In this document: positions 23,157-34,075 of the stretch, one piece after another | How positions within the stretch are numbered: position 1 is the stretch's first letter | Layout of the letters: each line of letters begins with the position of its first letter | Origin: Siphonodentalium dalli | Taxonomy: Eukaryota > Mollusca > Scaphopoda > Gadilida > Siphonodentaliidae | Assembly: GCA_032622095.1 (NCBI GenBank) | Contig: CP136069.1 | Span: forward strand, 10,932,036 to 10,996,035 | Direction of reading: 5' to 3' | Length of the DNA: 64,000 nucleotides | Notes under the pieces: generated by a model | Seen by the model: the letters and a program-made list of their open reading frames with translations, nothing else | What the model was told of the DNA's origin: nothing | Databases searched by the model: none | Translations under genes and position numbers: made by a program

Positions 23157-23627
23157 CTAAATATCAAACAACACGGGTAGATGTTGTTTACACCAATTAT
23201 AAACGTAAGTATCATTATGAAAACCGGGTTTATTTAAAACGTATAGACAATCCAATCCTCTACAATTATGATACAAATAATATAATACAAAATAACCACA
23301 CAAAAAAGAAGATACATGTTGTATATAATTTGTACTATAATACAATCTACCATATCTACCTAACATAATTTTCAGCTGCTCAGATGGAGGTAATCCGATA
23401 GGATCAAAATATATTATAAAATTATCATCGCGTTTCCTTATACATATCCAATGTTCACCATCTAACCATGATGGATCAGTATTACAAATTAAACCTCTAT
23501 TCGGCTTAATATTATCAGGTAATTCGTCTAAAGCATAAACGCCTAATACCATAGATTTCAAAACTGAGTCAGAGTTTAATGCATCAGACATATCCAAGTT
23601 GCTCAACATAATGTTAAAATATTCCAC
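23157..23627 (-). CDS. PRO: Adenain-like cysteine protease (maturation protease)
   Basis: 156 codons, intact. It matches the adenovirus-type (Ulp1-fold) protease of Polintons, which processes capsid and core proteins during virion maturation. The expected catalytic residues are visible in order: H59 in GEHWICI, D75 in IYFDPIGLPP (an acidic residue here is usual), Q103 in YIQHVSS and nucleophile C110 in FLCGYFVLYY. The length is normal for the family. The start codon lies 4 bp after the stop of the major capsid gene, so the two are probably expressed together. No frameshift or stop is present, unlike many genes in this element. Confidence 0.93.
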   Translation of the reverse strand: MEYFNIMLSNLDMSDALNSDSVLKSMVLGVYALDELPDNIKPNRGLICNTDPSWLDGEHWICIRKRDDNFIIYFDPIGLPPSEQLKIMLGRYGRLYYSTNYIQHVSSFLCGYFVLYYLYHNCRGLDCLYVLNKPGFHNDTYVYNWCKQHLPVLFDI

Positions 23628-23631
23628 CTGT

Positions 23632-24921
23632 TTAAACGCTACGTTCCCCGCTAATTTCTATAGAACTATCATATTCGGCATATACTATTACATTTACTGT
23701 ATCAGGTAAAGCTGTTGAAAATTTTGCGCTTAACCGTGCACTACCACGCTGTTTAGGGTGCCAAACTAAACTATCTGCATTATGATCGGCAGTTAAATCA
23801 AAACCGAAAGTTGTAAAACCATTGGCATAATCAAAAAAACTCACTCTGAAAGATTGCTCGCAATATAATTTATTTATAGAATTCAAAAATGTGTAATATG
23901 AACCTACATATAAATCATCATCGAAAGTTTGTTCGTATTTATGCCCATTCACGGTTTTACCATTAACAGACAATTCCATTTCGTAACAATCATAATGTTT
24001 AAAATTAAAAGGAGAAGATGTTATAGTACCATTAAATGCTGTATTATCTACTAAAAATATTAACACTCTCTTTGGAAGAAATGGATTACCCAAAAACAAA
24101 TCGTCTTTAATCAAGCTTAAAGTCCTAGGTGCTACGCTAAATGTTTTTAACGAAACTCTATCCAAAGGATATTGAGCATTGGTTCCACTTAATAACTTTT
24201 TACTTATTTCATTTGAAGTGACATCACTTAACTCTACGGTTCGTACAAACAAATTAGTATCTGACAGCTCAATCTTATAATCACCAGCACTACCTTGTAA
24301 ACAAAAAGTAGGCTTTGATCTATGCAGTCTAAGTTTTATGGGTACGTTTGGAATTAACAATTTTGGTTGATTAAACATGTCCAAATGTAGTTTACCGCAT
24401 AATTGATTTTTTTTTGCATTAGTACCGTCTTTAATTATTCCAAGTAACTGCCTACCTCTGGGAATGTCTCCCGGTACATTATCCAAAGTCCCACCTTTCT
24501 GAGGTATAAATAAAGTTGTTCTCTCTAATTGATTTTCTCTTGTAGAACTTAAGAAAGTTTCTATGTAAGATCTATAAGCATAATATCGACCAATTCCACA
24601 TTCTACACCGTTTAATAATAAATCAGCTCTCTCGAATAAAGAATGAAGAAAATTATTTACTGGAAACGCGTGTTGGTCAACAGCAAATGATGTATCGTCA
24701 GTTTTCGATATTTTAACGTCGGTTTGCAAATAACTTTCCGAAAGATCAACATAATGTGCAGATGGGGACTCTAAAAAGAACTCTAGTACATTACTATTTG
24801 AATAATTTGAATTCGATGGGTGTTTCTCTGTAAATGAACCGTCTGTTATAGTTACCACAGTAGGTGGAATTTCAAAAACATCCACCTCACTCTTAGAAAC
24901 TGGACAGCTGTTGGGATTCAT
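23632..24921 (-). CDS. MCP: Major capsid protein, double jelly-roll
   Basis: An intact 429-codon frame, the longest undamaged gene in the element. It belongs to the Polinton major capsid family (PY in older nomenclature; also seen as F54H12.2-like in animal databases), which forms pseudo-hexameric trimers like adenovirus hexon. Visible family features are an N-terminal EIPPTVVTITDGSF segment, then YVDLSESYLQTDVKI, a loop region with VNNFLHSLFERADLLLNG (residues near 89-106), and a C-terminal jelly-roll strand region ending NVIVYAEYD. It begins immediately after the stop of the GLG-type protein and ends 4 bp before the protease. The capsid fold is assigned from family knowledge, not demonstrated here. 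Confidence 0.93.
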   Translation of the reverse strand: MNPNSCPVSKSEVDVFEIPPTVVTITDGSFTEKHPSNSNYSNSNVLEFFLESPSAHYVDLSESYLQTDVKISKTDDTSFAVDQHAFPVNNFLHSLFERADLLLNGVECGIGRYYAYRSYIETFLSSTRENQLERTTLFIPQKGGTLDNVPGDIPRGRQLLGIIKDGTNAKKNQLCGKLHLDMFNQPKLLIPNVPIKLRLHRSKPTFCLQGSAGDYKIELSDTNLFVRTVELSDVTSNEISKKLLSGTNAQYPLDRVSLKTFSVAPRTLSLIKDDLFLGNPFLPKRVLIFLVDNTAFNGTITSSPFNFKHYDCYEMELSVNGKTVNGHKYEQTFDDDLYVGSYYTFLNSINKLYCEQSFRVSFFDYANGFTTFGFDLTADHNADSLVWHPKQRGSARLSAKFSTALPDTVNVIVYAEYDSSIEISGERSV

Positions 24922-25288
24922 TTATTCAAAAATATCACGTTTTGTTTTTCGTCTCTTCCTACGTCTTTTTGAAGGAATATCCGAATATTCTTGTAATTTA
25001 CGTCTTTTTGATGGAATATCCGAATTATATTGTAATTTACGTTTAGGCCGTAAAAGATCTAAAGCTGCTTCTTTACCCCGATTTCGAATAGATTCTGATA
25101 AATTTTGCCCACTCAATACATCGCTACCAACATTAGTGGCTGTTTCTAAACCTTTTGTTAAAAGAGATTTTCCCAGATTTTTTTGCAATTGGCGCAATTG
25201 ATCTGGCTAATTTGCCAAAAATAGAACCAAGTCCGTAACCTCTCTGATACCTATCTCCTATAAAAATAGGAATAGGACTATTCGCCAT
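24922..25288 (-). pseudogene. GLG-type small virion protein of Polintons, frameshifted
   Basis: It starts at ATG 25288 (MANSPIPIFIGDRYQRG) and continues with GLGSIFGKLARSIAPI, an amphipathic segment. The frame then changes at a run of seven T (25,178-25,184) and continues with GLETATNVGSDVLSGQNLSE and a very basic tail made of two repeats of SDIPSKRRK followed by RRKRRKTKR. The G(L)G...DVLSG layout is shared by a short Polinton protein encoded just upstream of the major capsid gene. Its biochemical role is not established; comparison with adenovirus minor core proteins (amphipathic plus basic) is inference. It directly abuts the capsid gene start. Confidence 0.7.
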
Positions 25289-25341
25289 AACTTTAAATAA
25301 TGAAACATCTATTTATATACATATATATTTAATATCAATCC

Positions 25342-26431
25342 TTATCCAATCAAAATGCGTTTAAATATTAAAACTAGAACAGTTTTACCATAATCCGTCC
25401 AAGGAGGTGGCAAACATGAAGAATCACGAATATATATAGAAATAGTGTCAAAATTCTTATGATGTATAGGAAAAAAATGCAAATTTGCGAATTCATAATA
25501 TGCTGTTGATACAATATCATCAGAACGTGGGCATATTACTTTCAATAATTGTGAATTAGAATCGCCTACTATACTATGTGTACATATATCTGAATAAATT
25601 TAAAGAGCGTCTATATTATCCCATTGATTAGTTACAATTAAAAAACAGTCTTTGGATTTTCCACCGGTATCTTTTAATTTTAGTTGATAATTTTCACGCA
25701 AATTAAGAAGATATCCCAATTCAGTAGTCCTTGTAATTTGCAAATCCATCGCCAACGAATAACGAGACATGCTTGTATGGTTTGCCATTCTAGTGAAACA
25801 AAGGTAGTTCACGTTTCGACGTTTTCTCACCTTAATGTCAATCACTACATCCCCGATTAAATCCTCAAATATGGTTTGTGACTCCTTCGCATCGATTGAA
25901 TGCAAACCTGGATCTATTAATTTATATTTTGTTTTTTCTAATTCTGACATAAATTCAGAATCTTTGTAAAAATGCAAAAATTAATTTTCGTTGAACTAAT
26001 TGCATCCTTTCTATCAAATCTTCGAACGAACATTTGTCATCAAAAATAACACCATATTCAATCTTTGTAAATACACTTTTCCTCCATCTAATCGGACCTT
26101 TAACCCGAAGTTTCCTAGCAATAATACCATAATTGGGATCTCTAACAAGTGGTAAATCAGTTTCTGGCGTCAAGAAATTCATATCCACCACTATTCCATA
26201 AACAAATGCATACGATTGATCATCTGTGGAAAAGGTAAAATTTCTTTGTTCCAGGAGCGGGCTTTTAAATCTGGTTGGAATAATGGCTGATGATAAACCT
26301 ACATACCAATCGTCCTCCTGTAACCGAATCTCACTAGGCAAACTCACAGTATATTCAGATAGTGTATTTCTGAACAAATCACCAGAAACGTTAGACGGTA
26401 AAGTTATCAAGAAGCGGCCCCCCTCCTCCAT
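25342..26431 (-). pseudogene. PX: Penton-like minor capsid protein, broken into three frames
   Basis: It starts at ATG 26431 with GGRFLITLPSNVSGDLF, followed by TLSEYTVSLPSEIRLQEDDW, matching the N-terminus of the Polinton single-jelly-roll minor capsid protein that occupies capsid vertices. The frame changes near 25,955-25,977 and again between about 25,600 and 25,545. The last piece (25,545-25,342) has the family ending around FFPIHHKNFDTISIYIRDSS and GKTVLVLIFKR. The 5' end overlaps the 3' end of the upstream membrane-protein gene by about 40 bp in another frame. The order membrane protein, penton, GLG protein, MCP, protease makes a late-gene block. Confidence 0.85.
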
Positions 26432-26660
26432 TTTTTCTTAATTTAGGCGACGGAGACAAAAGTCCAACAGAGCCCGACAATAAACTAATCCAAATAGACG
26501 GTGTGTCCACGCCGTGTATACTAATATTTATTATAGCAGAAACACATACTATATAAAGCAAAAATACTTGACTGATATACACAACCTGTCCTTTGGAAAC
26601 TTTATTATTGAAAAAAGTCCATTTGAACGATTGTCGTTTTAATCTGAGGTCGTTATCCAT
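26391..26660 (-). CDS. Small two-helix membrane protein of Polintons
   Basis: An open frame of 89 codons. It begins with a basic KRQSFKWTFFNNKVSKGQ segment, followed by a long hydrophobic helix (about residues 26-46), a short polar turn and a second hydrophobic stretch (about 56-70, IWISLLSGSVGLLSP). A similar KW.F.N.KVSK plus two-helix protein is encoded in many Polintons next to the integrase; its role is unknown. The start codon shares one base with the integrase stop (TAATG), suggesting coupled expression. The last 20 codons overlap the penton gene and look low in complexity (GGGG), so the true end may have shifted. Confidence 0.75.
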   Translation of the reverse strand: MDNDLRLKRQSFKWTFFNNKVSKGQVVYISQVFLLYIVCVSAIINISIHGVDTPSIWISLLSGSVGLLSPSPKLRKNGGGGPLLDNFTV

Positions 26661-27746
26661 TATCTAGGAATGTACGAATCGAAACTGGCTGGATAGCCGC
26701 TCCATCTAACTTTTATTTGATCTCCATCTCTCTCTAATACACGATCAATTTTCCATATAGTATCGGAATCAATCGTTACAGGTGATAACTCGCTCTCATA
26801 GAATGTACCCAATATTTCCTCTGAATTGAGATCAGCTATTTTATATCTATGTGGTTTAGAACCAGGTACCAAAGACGTAATCTTAAACACTTCATAAGTA
26901 TAATTGGCCAAACACCCCTTTTCAAACTTATTTTTTAATTTTACCAAGCGAACGCTTTCTCCCACTTTAAATTTTGCTTTTGTAACTGGTAATTTATAAG
27001 TCTTCGATTCATTTCTAGCTGCAATTGCTTGTGATGTCAAACACGAGACATCTTTCGGTGCCATTTTAATCGCTCTGTGTATCTACGAATTATAGGAATT
27101 CACCAATTTAGGCAAAACTTAGATTTAGATTTGAAGAAATATTTATACATTTTAGACTTTAAAGAGCGTTTACTCTCTCAACCAAAGCGGCTTTCGTGTC
27201 ATAATTTCCCGTAGAATATAAATGTACACCATTCTTCTTCAGAAATTGCTTAACGTTAGCGTTGTAGAACTCGGTTCCGCGATCAATATGTATACCGTTC
27301 GGTCGTTTGCGCTGTTTAAAAATAATTGCTAAAGCCTTCATTATAGAAACACCAGTCTTGTTCTTTAATGGTTTAACAATTAAAAATCTTGAAAAGCAAT
27401 CAATGCAAAACAACAGGTAGCAATAACTGTCATTTTGCTTGGATATATTTCGCACATCACTCAAATCCATCTGCCTTAAATTATTGACAGAATAAGACTC
27501 TGTTCTAGACCTATGAAATGTTATTCGTTTCGGCCTGTGCAACGAGTACGAATTTTGTTTTTGTAACCAAAGTCGGACATTTTTTCTCGATATTTTATTT
27601 TTTACTTCCTTATACAAATTATATTCAGATCCATAGGATGAACGGTGAGATGGGTAGTAATAAATCGATGATAATAGATTATCAATTTGACGAGTCTGAT
27701 GACAATTTAAATATCTTCTGTTTTTTGCCTTTGGAGGCATCTGCAA
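26660..27746 (-). pseudogene. INT: Retroviral-type integrase with C-terminal chromodomain, frameshifted
   Basis: The N-terminal part (27,746-27,159) has the rve catalytic core: D94 in QMDLSD, D155 in HIDRGTEFYN and E190 in AALVERVNAL, so all three metal-binding acidic residues are present. The frame breaks right after the third one, near 27,160. The C-terminal part (27,064-26,660) has an SH3-like KFKVGESVRLVK...FEKG block and a chromodomain (IWKIDRVLERDG...VRWSGYP). Polinton integrases insert the linear element with 6-bp duplications, which agrees with the CAGGTC repeats here. The chromodomain suggests targeting to modified histones (inference). The first codons may extend upstream of the ATG at 27746, where a leftover frame is seen. 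Confidence 0.92.
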
Positions 27747-27776
27747 ATATTAGATCTTCTTTACGATATTTATTTC

Positions 27777-28301
27777 CTATGAAATGTGTTGGTATATTAT
27801 TATCTCGTAATGCTCGGGACAAACTATCCCAATTTCTAAGTGCATGGGTTTCCTGACCTTGCTAGAAGGTATTATATCATTTACCAAATCAGTTATGCTT
27901 CCGATTGGCTTGTCAGATAACGAAATCATTCCACTGTCATTAATTTCAATTCCTGGCATTCATTTTAAATGCAATATAAATAACGAGCCTTTTTTCTGGT
28001 AAATTTTTGGCAAACTTTCAACTGCTAAATCTAGCTGGTTAGGTTCAGGTAAAGCGACGTCACCGGTGGGCTCTTTCGTGATTTTTAATGGAATCGGCGT
28101 TGTTTTTATAGAATTCTTAGCCATGTCATATTCAATAGACGTATAATTAATTTTTCTTTTCTTAACTGACTGAGGCATATCTTCATCGTCTAATATTTGC
28201 TGCATTTTTTGTCTAACATCTTCAGTTTTCAACGATTGAATAGACTGAGAATTTTTCCAGTTTGCGAAAGTTTTAAATGGGACCAAAACCATTTTTTCCA
28301 T
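27777..28301 (-). pseudogene. Conserved Polinton protein of unknown function, interrupted
   Basis: It starts at ATG 28301 (MEKMVLVPFKTFANW). An in-frame TGA at 27960-27962 is followed at once by the in-frame continuation MPGIEIND with SIGSITDLVND-like content (PIGSITDLVNDIIP). After about 27,860 the recognisable pattern moves to another frame. Proteins with MVLVP.KTF at the start, a charged linker and G(S/T).I.DLVND near the end are encoded by many Polintons beside the ATPase and virion genes. Function is unknown; a structural or assembly role is a guess. It follows the small basic protein gene with a 4-bp gap. Confidence 0.7.
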
Positions 28302-28305
28302 CTTC

Positions 28306-28622
28306 TCAGAAAACTTTGCCTAAAATGTCTCCTAACACGGGAATTAAACTGGCGGCCAGAGCTGCTAAAAAACCACTGTGTTGTATTTTTTTTTTCCTGG
28401 TTTTAACAGGATTAGACTTCTTTGACAAATGACGAATAGAACTTTTAAATGGTCTTAAATTAGCTTTAATTTTAGACGAGATTGGTACATTCCTTTAAGC
28501 AAATTATTACAACATTCAGATAGACTGTCTAATCTCGGTCTGTTTAATGCCCTCACGTCTCCAGTGCGTAACATATTTCTCAAATGTTTTGCATTTTTTC
28601 TTAATTTGATGCTGGGGCCCAT
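28306..28622 (-). pseudogene. Small basic protein with hydrophobic C-terminus, frameshifted
   Basis: From ATG 28622 the frame reads MGPSIKLRKNAKHLRN and LDSLSECCNNLLKG, then changes frame near 28,497. The remainder is basic and ends KIQHSGFLAALAASLIPVLG before TGA at 28306-28308. The arrangement (basic body, then a Q.GGFL-like hydrophobic tail) is that of a short virion protein commonly found between the ATPase and the MVLVP protein in Polintons, and recalls adenovirus core peptides; that comparison is inference. It overlaps the ATPase 3' end by 22 bp. Too short and broken to be noticed by length alone. Confidence 0.6.
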
Positions 28623-29203
28623 ATCGTAGGATTTTCACTGAGGACGTCTGATCTCAATCGAAGGTTATCTGGACAAGTTTGGTTGAAATCCACCAGTAAA
28701 TGAGAATATAGATCTGTTGTACACAATTTATATGCTTTTGATAAATTATTAATACCACATTGGGTGGATAAGAAATTTATCTGACCACAATCTCTAGGAG
28801 ATTTGAATAAAATAAAATAATTCGCGTTTAACGATAATTTTCTACATTTTCTTTCAAAAAGATTATGCGTGACGTATATCACACTACATCCTTCGTGATG
28901 TGATTTTCTAGCGAATATATCTGTTACATTATCGATCTCTTTGTCAATATGATCCATATCATCTATAATAAATAGGTCACATTCACACAATGATTCTGGA
29001 ATTTGGTTTACTAAATCCACGTTATCAGACACTTGTTGATCAGAATTGGGAGTCACATAAGTTATTTTTTCTGGAACTGGGCACATTAATTTATCTTTAT
29101 TTTCGATTAAACTATATATAAATGTAGATTTCCAACTAGCTGAAGGGCCATTTATTATGGCCCTAAATATATCCTGAAAACATACGTAATTGTACGTTTT
29201 CAT
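28601..29203 (-). CDS. ATP: FtsK/HerA-family genome packaging ATPase, altered P-loop
   Basis: An open frame of 200 codons. It corresponds to the A32/FtsK-like ATPase that pumps DNA into Polinton and related capsids. Walker A is at residues 19-27, but reads GPSASWKST: the glycine before the lysine is W and another glycine position is A. Walker B is intact (CDLFIIDDMDHID, residues 75-87), followed by SVIYVTHNLF, a sensor-like segment. The P-loop change predicts loss of ATP binding, so the protein is probably inactive although the frame is open. It is slightly short for the family. A TTTTCAG at its N-terminal end is noted but no intron is needed. Confidence 0.88.
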   Translation of the reverse strand: MKTYNYVCFQDIFRAIINGPSASWKSTFIYSLIENKDKLMCPVPEKITYVTPNSDQQVSDNVDLVNQIPESLCECDLFIIDDMDHIDKEIDNVTDIFARKSHHEGCSVIYVTHNLFERKCRKLSLNANYFILFKSPRDCGQINFLSTQCGINNLSKAYKLCTTDLYSHLLVDFNQTCPDNLRLRSDVLSENPTIWAPASN

Positions 29204-30170
29204 TTTTTTTATTGTTTTGTCAAACGCTCTTTAATTCAGTAAAACACAATTTTTTTCCCCACACACTGGATGTCCGGCAAAATTGACAGAGAGATTCTGA
29301 TGTATACATAACAGTGGGTAGCCATATATAATCACACGCTTTGTCGACTCGATGCTATCGCATTACAAACCGTATCGGCAGTTTAATGTCGCGAAACACC
29401 TATTGAATTCAAATTTTACTACCTGTTGTCGACCACCGCCCATAAATATATATTGTCGACTCCGTGCTAACCCATTACAAACTGTCACCTCTGTTTAATA
29501 TGACGGAACCAATCTAAAGCCAGCTGAAATAAAAATTTTACCACATGGGGGCGCGGAAGGGCGTTGATATATCGTGTAAATTTAAGTTTGCGGTAAAAAA
29601 AAGGATTTTATCGTGTTGAACAGATAGTTCAACTATAAACATTGGTAGAGGACATGAATAGTGTTTGGGAACGATTGATCAACGCGATATAGTTGGACAC
29701 AACACCATCATGGATTAGACGGCCTGCTGTTGCAAGAAATGATCAATTTGTTGACGATAGTTTCGACAAAACATTAGACGATGATCAATTCCATGACGTT
29801 CCTGTGTAACATTGTTACGACCTCATTAAAAGGGAATGGAGGCCCTCATGTTTTATTTTCAACATGTTTTTTTATCTAGTGTTGGCATTGTGAATATATG
29901 CAAGGTGGGGAATTATTTTCTACATGTGTTTTCTTAATAATCAGGTAAGTATAATTTCTATATGTAAACAAAACTGTTACAGCAGAAATGTTTTTTTTAT
30001 AGTAAGAATGATGCACTGCTTGATATCATTTTTCAATACAGATAATTGAAGCACTCAACATTTTATAGTCGGATCTGCGCAAATTTAGTTCATAGGCACG
30101 GAACAGGGATGATATATTGGTTAAGTATGTGGCAAATCTCATGTTTAACTGTTAGTTCAACTATAAACAT
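29204..30170. other. ATPase-polymerase intergenic region with internal repeats and a possible small broken frame
   Basis: There are two direct repeats. TTGTCGACTC plus CATTACAAAC recurs at about 29,342 and 29,455. AGTTCAACTATAAACATT occurs at 29,626 and 30,154 at the end of a diverged block of about 60 bp. A plus-strand frame from ATG 29654 to TAA 29807 (51 codons, ending DDSFDKTLDDDQFHDVPV) has an in-frame TAG at 29690 and reads as if it were once coding; it lies between two genes on the other strand. Its function is unknown. Confidence 0.4.
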
Positions 30171-33100
30171 TTACACATATTTCTCGAAATAGTTACTTTC
30201 GTCAACAGGTCTTGTTCCATCTGTAATAATTAAAGGTGATTCTGGTAATAATAAATCTTTTATGCTTTCCCAATTTTCATCTAGCGATGATAAATAACCA
30301 AATGGTTCTGTGGCATAATCTTTGATTATTCTTCGTTTATCTCCTGCTAATCTCATCGTTTTAGTCATGCGTTTTGAGTATATATGGAAATCTTTCGTCC
30401 TAACAAATTCATTGGGAAAATCAGCTTGTAGACTGTTTTCCTCGCCTTTAATCAGTTTAATCATGTTGTCGAAATTGATATTGGAGTTAATCCATTTAGC
30501 AGCATTAAAACCTTTGACCTTTATAACTTTACGACCAGATTCGGCGACTTCATAAGCGTACGATTTTGATGCAGTGGCAAAAAACTTTTTTATTGTTAAT
30601 TCACCTTGACATAAATCATTTTGTAGTTCTCCCAACATACAACCGTCGGGAAGATTAGGTCCAGTGTCTGTGTGAATCCATATACACGAGTCAGTGTCCA
30701 TATAAATCGCACGATCGCCTATCGTTTCTAGATGTTGGAGCATTGTTAATCTGGCATATGCTGTTATAAATGAAGCTAAAATTACATTATTATTTCTATT
30801 TTGGTTTTGCGATAATTGTTTGTACGTGACATACATAATTTCTCCTTCATCAAATAATTTAATACTTTCAATTCTGATTTCTTTGTTGGCCCATAACTTA
30901 AAATATTACTCCGTATCTATACAAATTTTTGTCGATGACATTTCGGTTCTCATGGCTAATCGACCGAATAAAGAGTTCATAATCAATTTCGCCATCATTC
31001 TCATCATTGGATTTTCATTCATTTGATATATATCTAGTTTTTTGCCAAATTTATCACCGTACTCCTCACAAAATTGTCTGTTTTTGTTCCATAGTTTGAA
31101 TATTTTGCGGGAACGGACTGGCATATGTTTTGAGACGATGGAAATATAATATAAACGGTTTAAAATTACCGCCAATTTTCTCATCGTTTTCCGAATAATG
31201 CCAAACTTGATATATATGAATAATTTTGTAACCACGCGCGATGGCATATTCTATTTCCGGAGTGCACCACACGCCATAAATTTTTCTCTGATTTTCATCA
31301 TGATAACATTGGTTTTGGTTGTTATCTATCATGCATTTATTACATAGACCAAAAACTAATTTTCCGCTTTTAAGTTTTATTGGTAATACGGGATAGATTA
31401 AATTGTTTGGGGGTAATATCTGACATTCAATTAAACCAAAATAGTTTTCGATATCTTTCAAATCAGGATTTTTTATTACGGTGGGGTGTGCTATAGGAAT
31501 TTTTTTTAGTAAGCATCATGGCAGGGTACAATGAATTCACGTCTGAAAATCTTATACTAGCATTAGGATATCCGCACACTGAGCCATCTTGGTTTTTTTC
31601 AGCTAAATATTTGAAAACTTCGCACCTGCCTCCGAATAACGATTTGCGAGGGTCTAATGTACCAGAAACCATGGAATTTTGAATAAATGTTTTGAATTCT
31701 AAATCGCTTTGTAATTTTTTTTCGTATTCGCATTCCCAGATAGTTATCAGCGGAATATATTGTTTTATTTCTTCTTCTCGTTCTATCGTTTTCTGATATA
31801 TATCGTTGTACGATCGTTTCTGTAGAGGATGAATTGCATTTCTATCTGATTGTTTTATACATGTATGACAATGATATTCGCACCCGTAAAATTCGAGTCC
31901 TATTCCATTTATGCGATCATATCCATCTAGTCTATATTTGTTAAAAAGAACATATTCTTGGTTTGAATTTCCTAGATATTGACATTGAAAACCCGTAGAC
32001 TCGATATAATGAGCTATCCATAATAGCGATTTGTTTGAATTAGCTTGTAACGGCTGCGAATTTAATGCTATACTATTTTCTGGCATAAACATTTTCCTAA
32101 AAATTCGAAAAGATATAGACGGTAGGGTGAGTCCCCCACTGAACGGATGCGTATTACACGTTGTCATAAATATATTTCTGAATTTAGAGCAACATATATG
32201 AAGCACCTTACAGTCAATCATACAATATTTCAATGCTTCTATTTTAAAATCGAATTTTTTGTTTTTATGTTTTTTTTTATACCATTCATTAAAGATCAAA
32301 ATACGTTCGGTACTCATTTGTTCTAAATTATAATAATGCATCTCAGGCCAATCACCTATATATTGTAAATTGTCTTTATTTCCAAATGAGTGTGGAAAAA
32401 AGGATTTTGACGCGTTTTCTCCACAACCAAAACATTTGGAAGCTTTGTCCAAACTCACCACAAAAAATAAATACGAATCTAGAAACTTCAAATTTCCTAA
32501 TTGAATTGATAATATTTTGTTGCCCCTTTGAATTATTTTTATTTTTTGGAGATCTATATAATTGTTGACTAAATACTCTAGTATGAAGTGATAATCATAT
32601 CTGCTCGCATTATGCGCTATACATATAGTAGGCTTCATTATTTTGTTGTGTATATTTAAAATTTTCTGCACAAATTGATGTATACAGTCTAGACCGAAAG
32701 TATAATATTTTGTACGATCACATTGCAAACATGTATTAAAAGAAAAATCAGATATATTGATACAGGATTGACAAACAATATGTGCACAAACAAGATATGG
32801 TATATGTCTATTATTTTCGTCGCAATATGTGTCGATATCGTAGAATATATAATTAGTATTTTTAAATTGCTTTTTTGTATCTAACACTACAATAAAGCAT
32901 TTATGTTGATTTTCTTCATTATAAAATGAGTAACAATTTCCACAGTATCTCTGGTAACATCTATGGTTTTGTGTTTTTGCGTATATACACATACATTCAT
33001 CACATTTAATATACTTATCGCAGACTTTGTTCCGAATATGATTTTCGAGACATTTTTGTGATTTGCATACAATATCACACGTATCACATTTAACAGCTGT

Positions 33101-34075
33101 AAATGGATCAAAATTGCAAGGTAATTCTCCATTACAGAATTTACATATTTTGGTACATTTATGTGTTTTCACATACCTTTTACCACATAGTTGACATGTT
33201 TTTTTATGCTTTAAACATTTCAATCCATCTGCGTTTTTCATTAACCAATAATGTTTGTTATGGTATATAATATAAATAATAGCTGTAGCTGTAGTTTCTC
33301 CTTTCCATATTATTCTATCACAATTGTCTTTGACGATTATACACATTTCATTCTGTATAAAATTTTGCATTTTTTGCACATCAGATAGGTCGCAGGGTGA
33401 CGATATATCGATATCAGTTTCTTGAGATAGTTGTATAGCTTGTTTGATTCTATACTTGGAATTATATTTAAGGCGTGCGTTGGAAAAATTTCTTACATTT
33501 TTCATATATAATTCATCATTTTTGTTGACTGGTATTTTAATCATTTCTCTCGCCACAACGATGCACATAGGTAGACATAAATTATCGGTACACTCTCCTG
33601 CACATTCTGGCATTGTGATTATTTGCTTCGATGATGTAAGCTTCTGCTTCAACGATAAAATTCGACCAGAACCCATAGGAATATATGCTATCGTTATATC
33701 CATAGTAATAGTTCCGTCAATACGGAATTCTTGTTTGCTGTGTTGAATTGATTCAATTTTATTAATAATATCTTTTCCTTGGATAGTATCTTTTTGAAAA
33801 TCAACCCATAAATCTAGGTCTAATGTTGTATGGCTCAAAGTTAATCTAACATATCTCTGTCCCCATTCATCTAAATCAGACGCTGGTGCAACATGGTTCA
33901 GTATATCGTCAAATAAGTGTTCTATATCTTGTTATTCGAATATATCTGGTATATTAAGAAATTTTAAACTGTAAACTTTGTTAGTGACTTTGAACTTTTT
34001 GGAACGAATTTCTCTCATTTTTGTGATCTCATAAAACGGTCCCGGGTGTATATTTAAGGCATCTTCCGTAGCCAT
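30171..34075 (-). pseudogene. POLB: Protein-primed family B DNA polymerase, with stops and frameshifts
   Basis: It starts at ATG 34075. Order of parts: an N-terminal region; a cysteine-rich zinc-finger block (about 33,230-32,880, many C-X2-C pairs); exonuclease motifs (FYDIDTYCD, NASRYDYHFIL, YCMIDCKVL); palm motif A DVNSLYPAMM (near 31,540); motif B KLIMNSLFGRLA (near 30,980); motif C YMDTDS (near 30,695); and the KVKGFN thumb-side motif. All key palm residues are present. Breaks: in-frame TAA at 33932-33934, a frame change at the T run 31,500-31,507, another between about 31,240 and 31,070, and in-frame TAA at 30906-30908. The intact enzyme would replicate the linear element from its inverted ends using a protein primer (family knowledge). 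This copy cannot make a full product. Confidence 0.95.

Noticed and set aside
27518-27856. 112-codon plus-strand open frame over the integrase 5' region
   Set aside because: Antisense to the integrase catalytic domain and the MVLVP gene remnant; no content of its own.
30322-30555. Plus-strand open frames inside the polymerase gene (also at 30,820, 32,386 and 33,444)
   Set aside because: They are antisense shadows of the polymerase, whose motifs are unambiguous on the minus strand.
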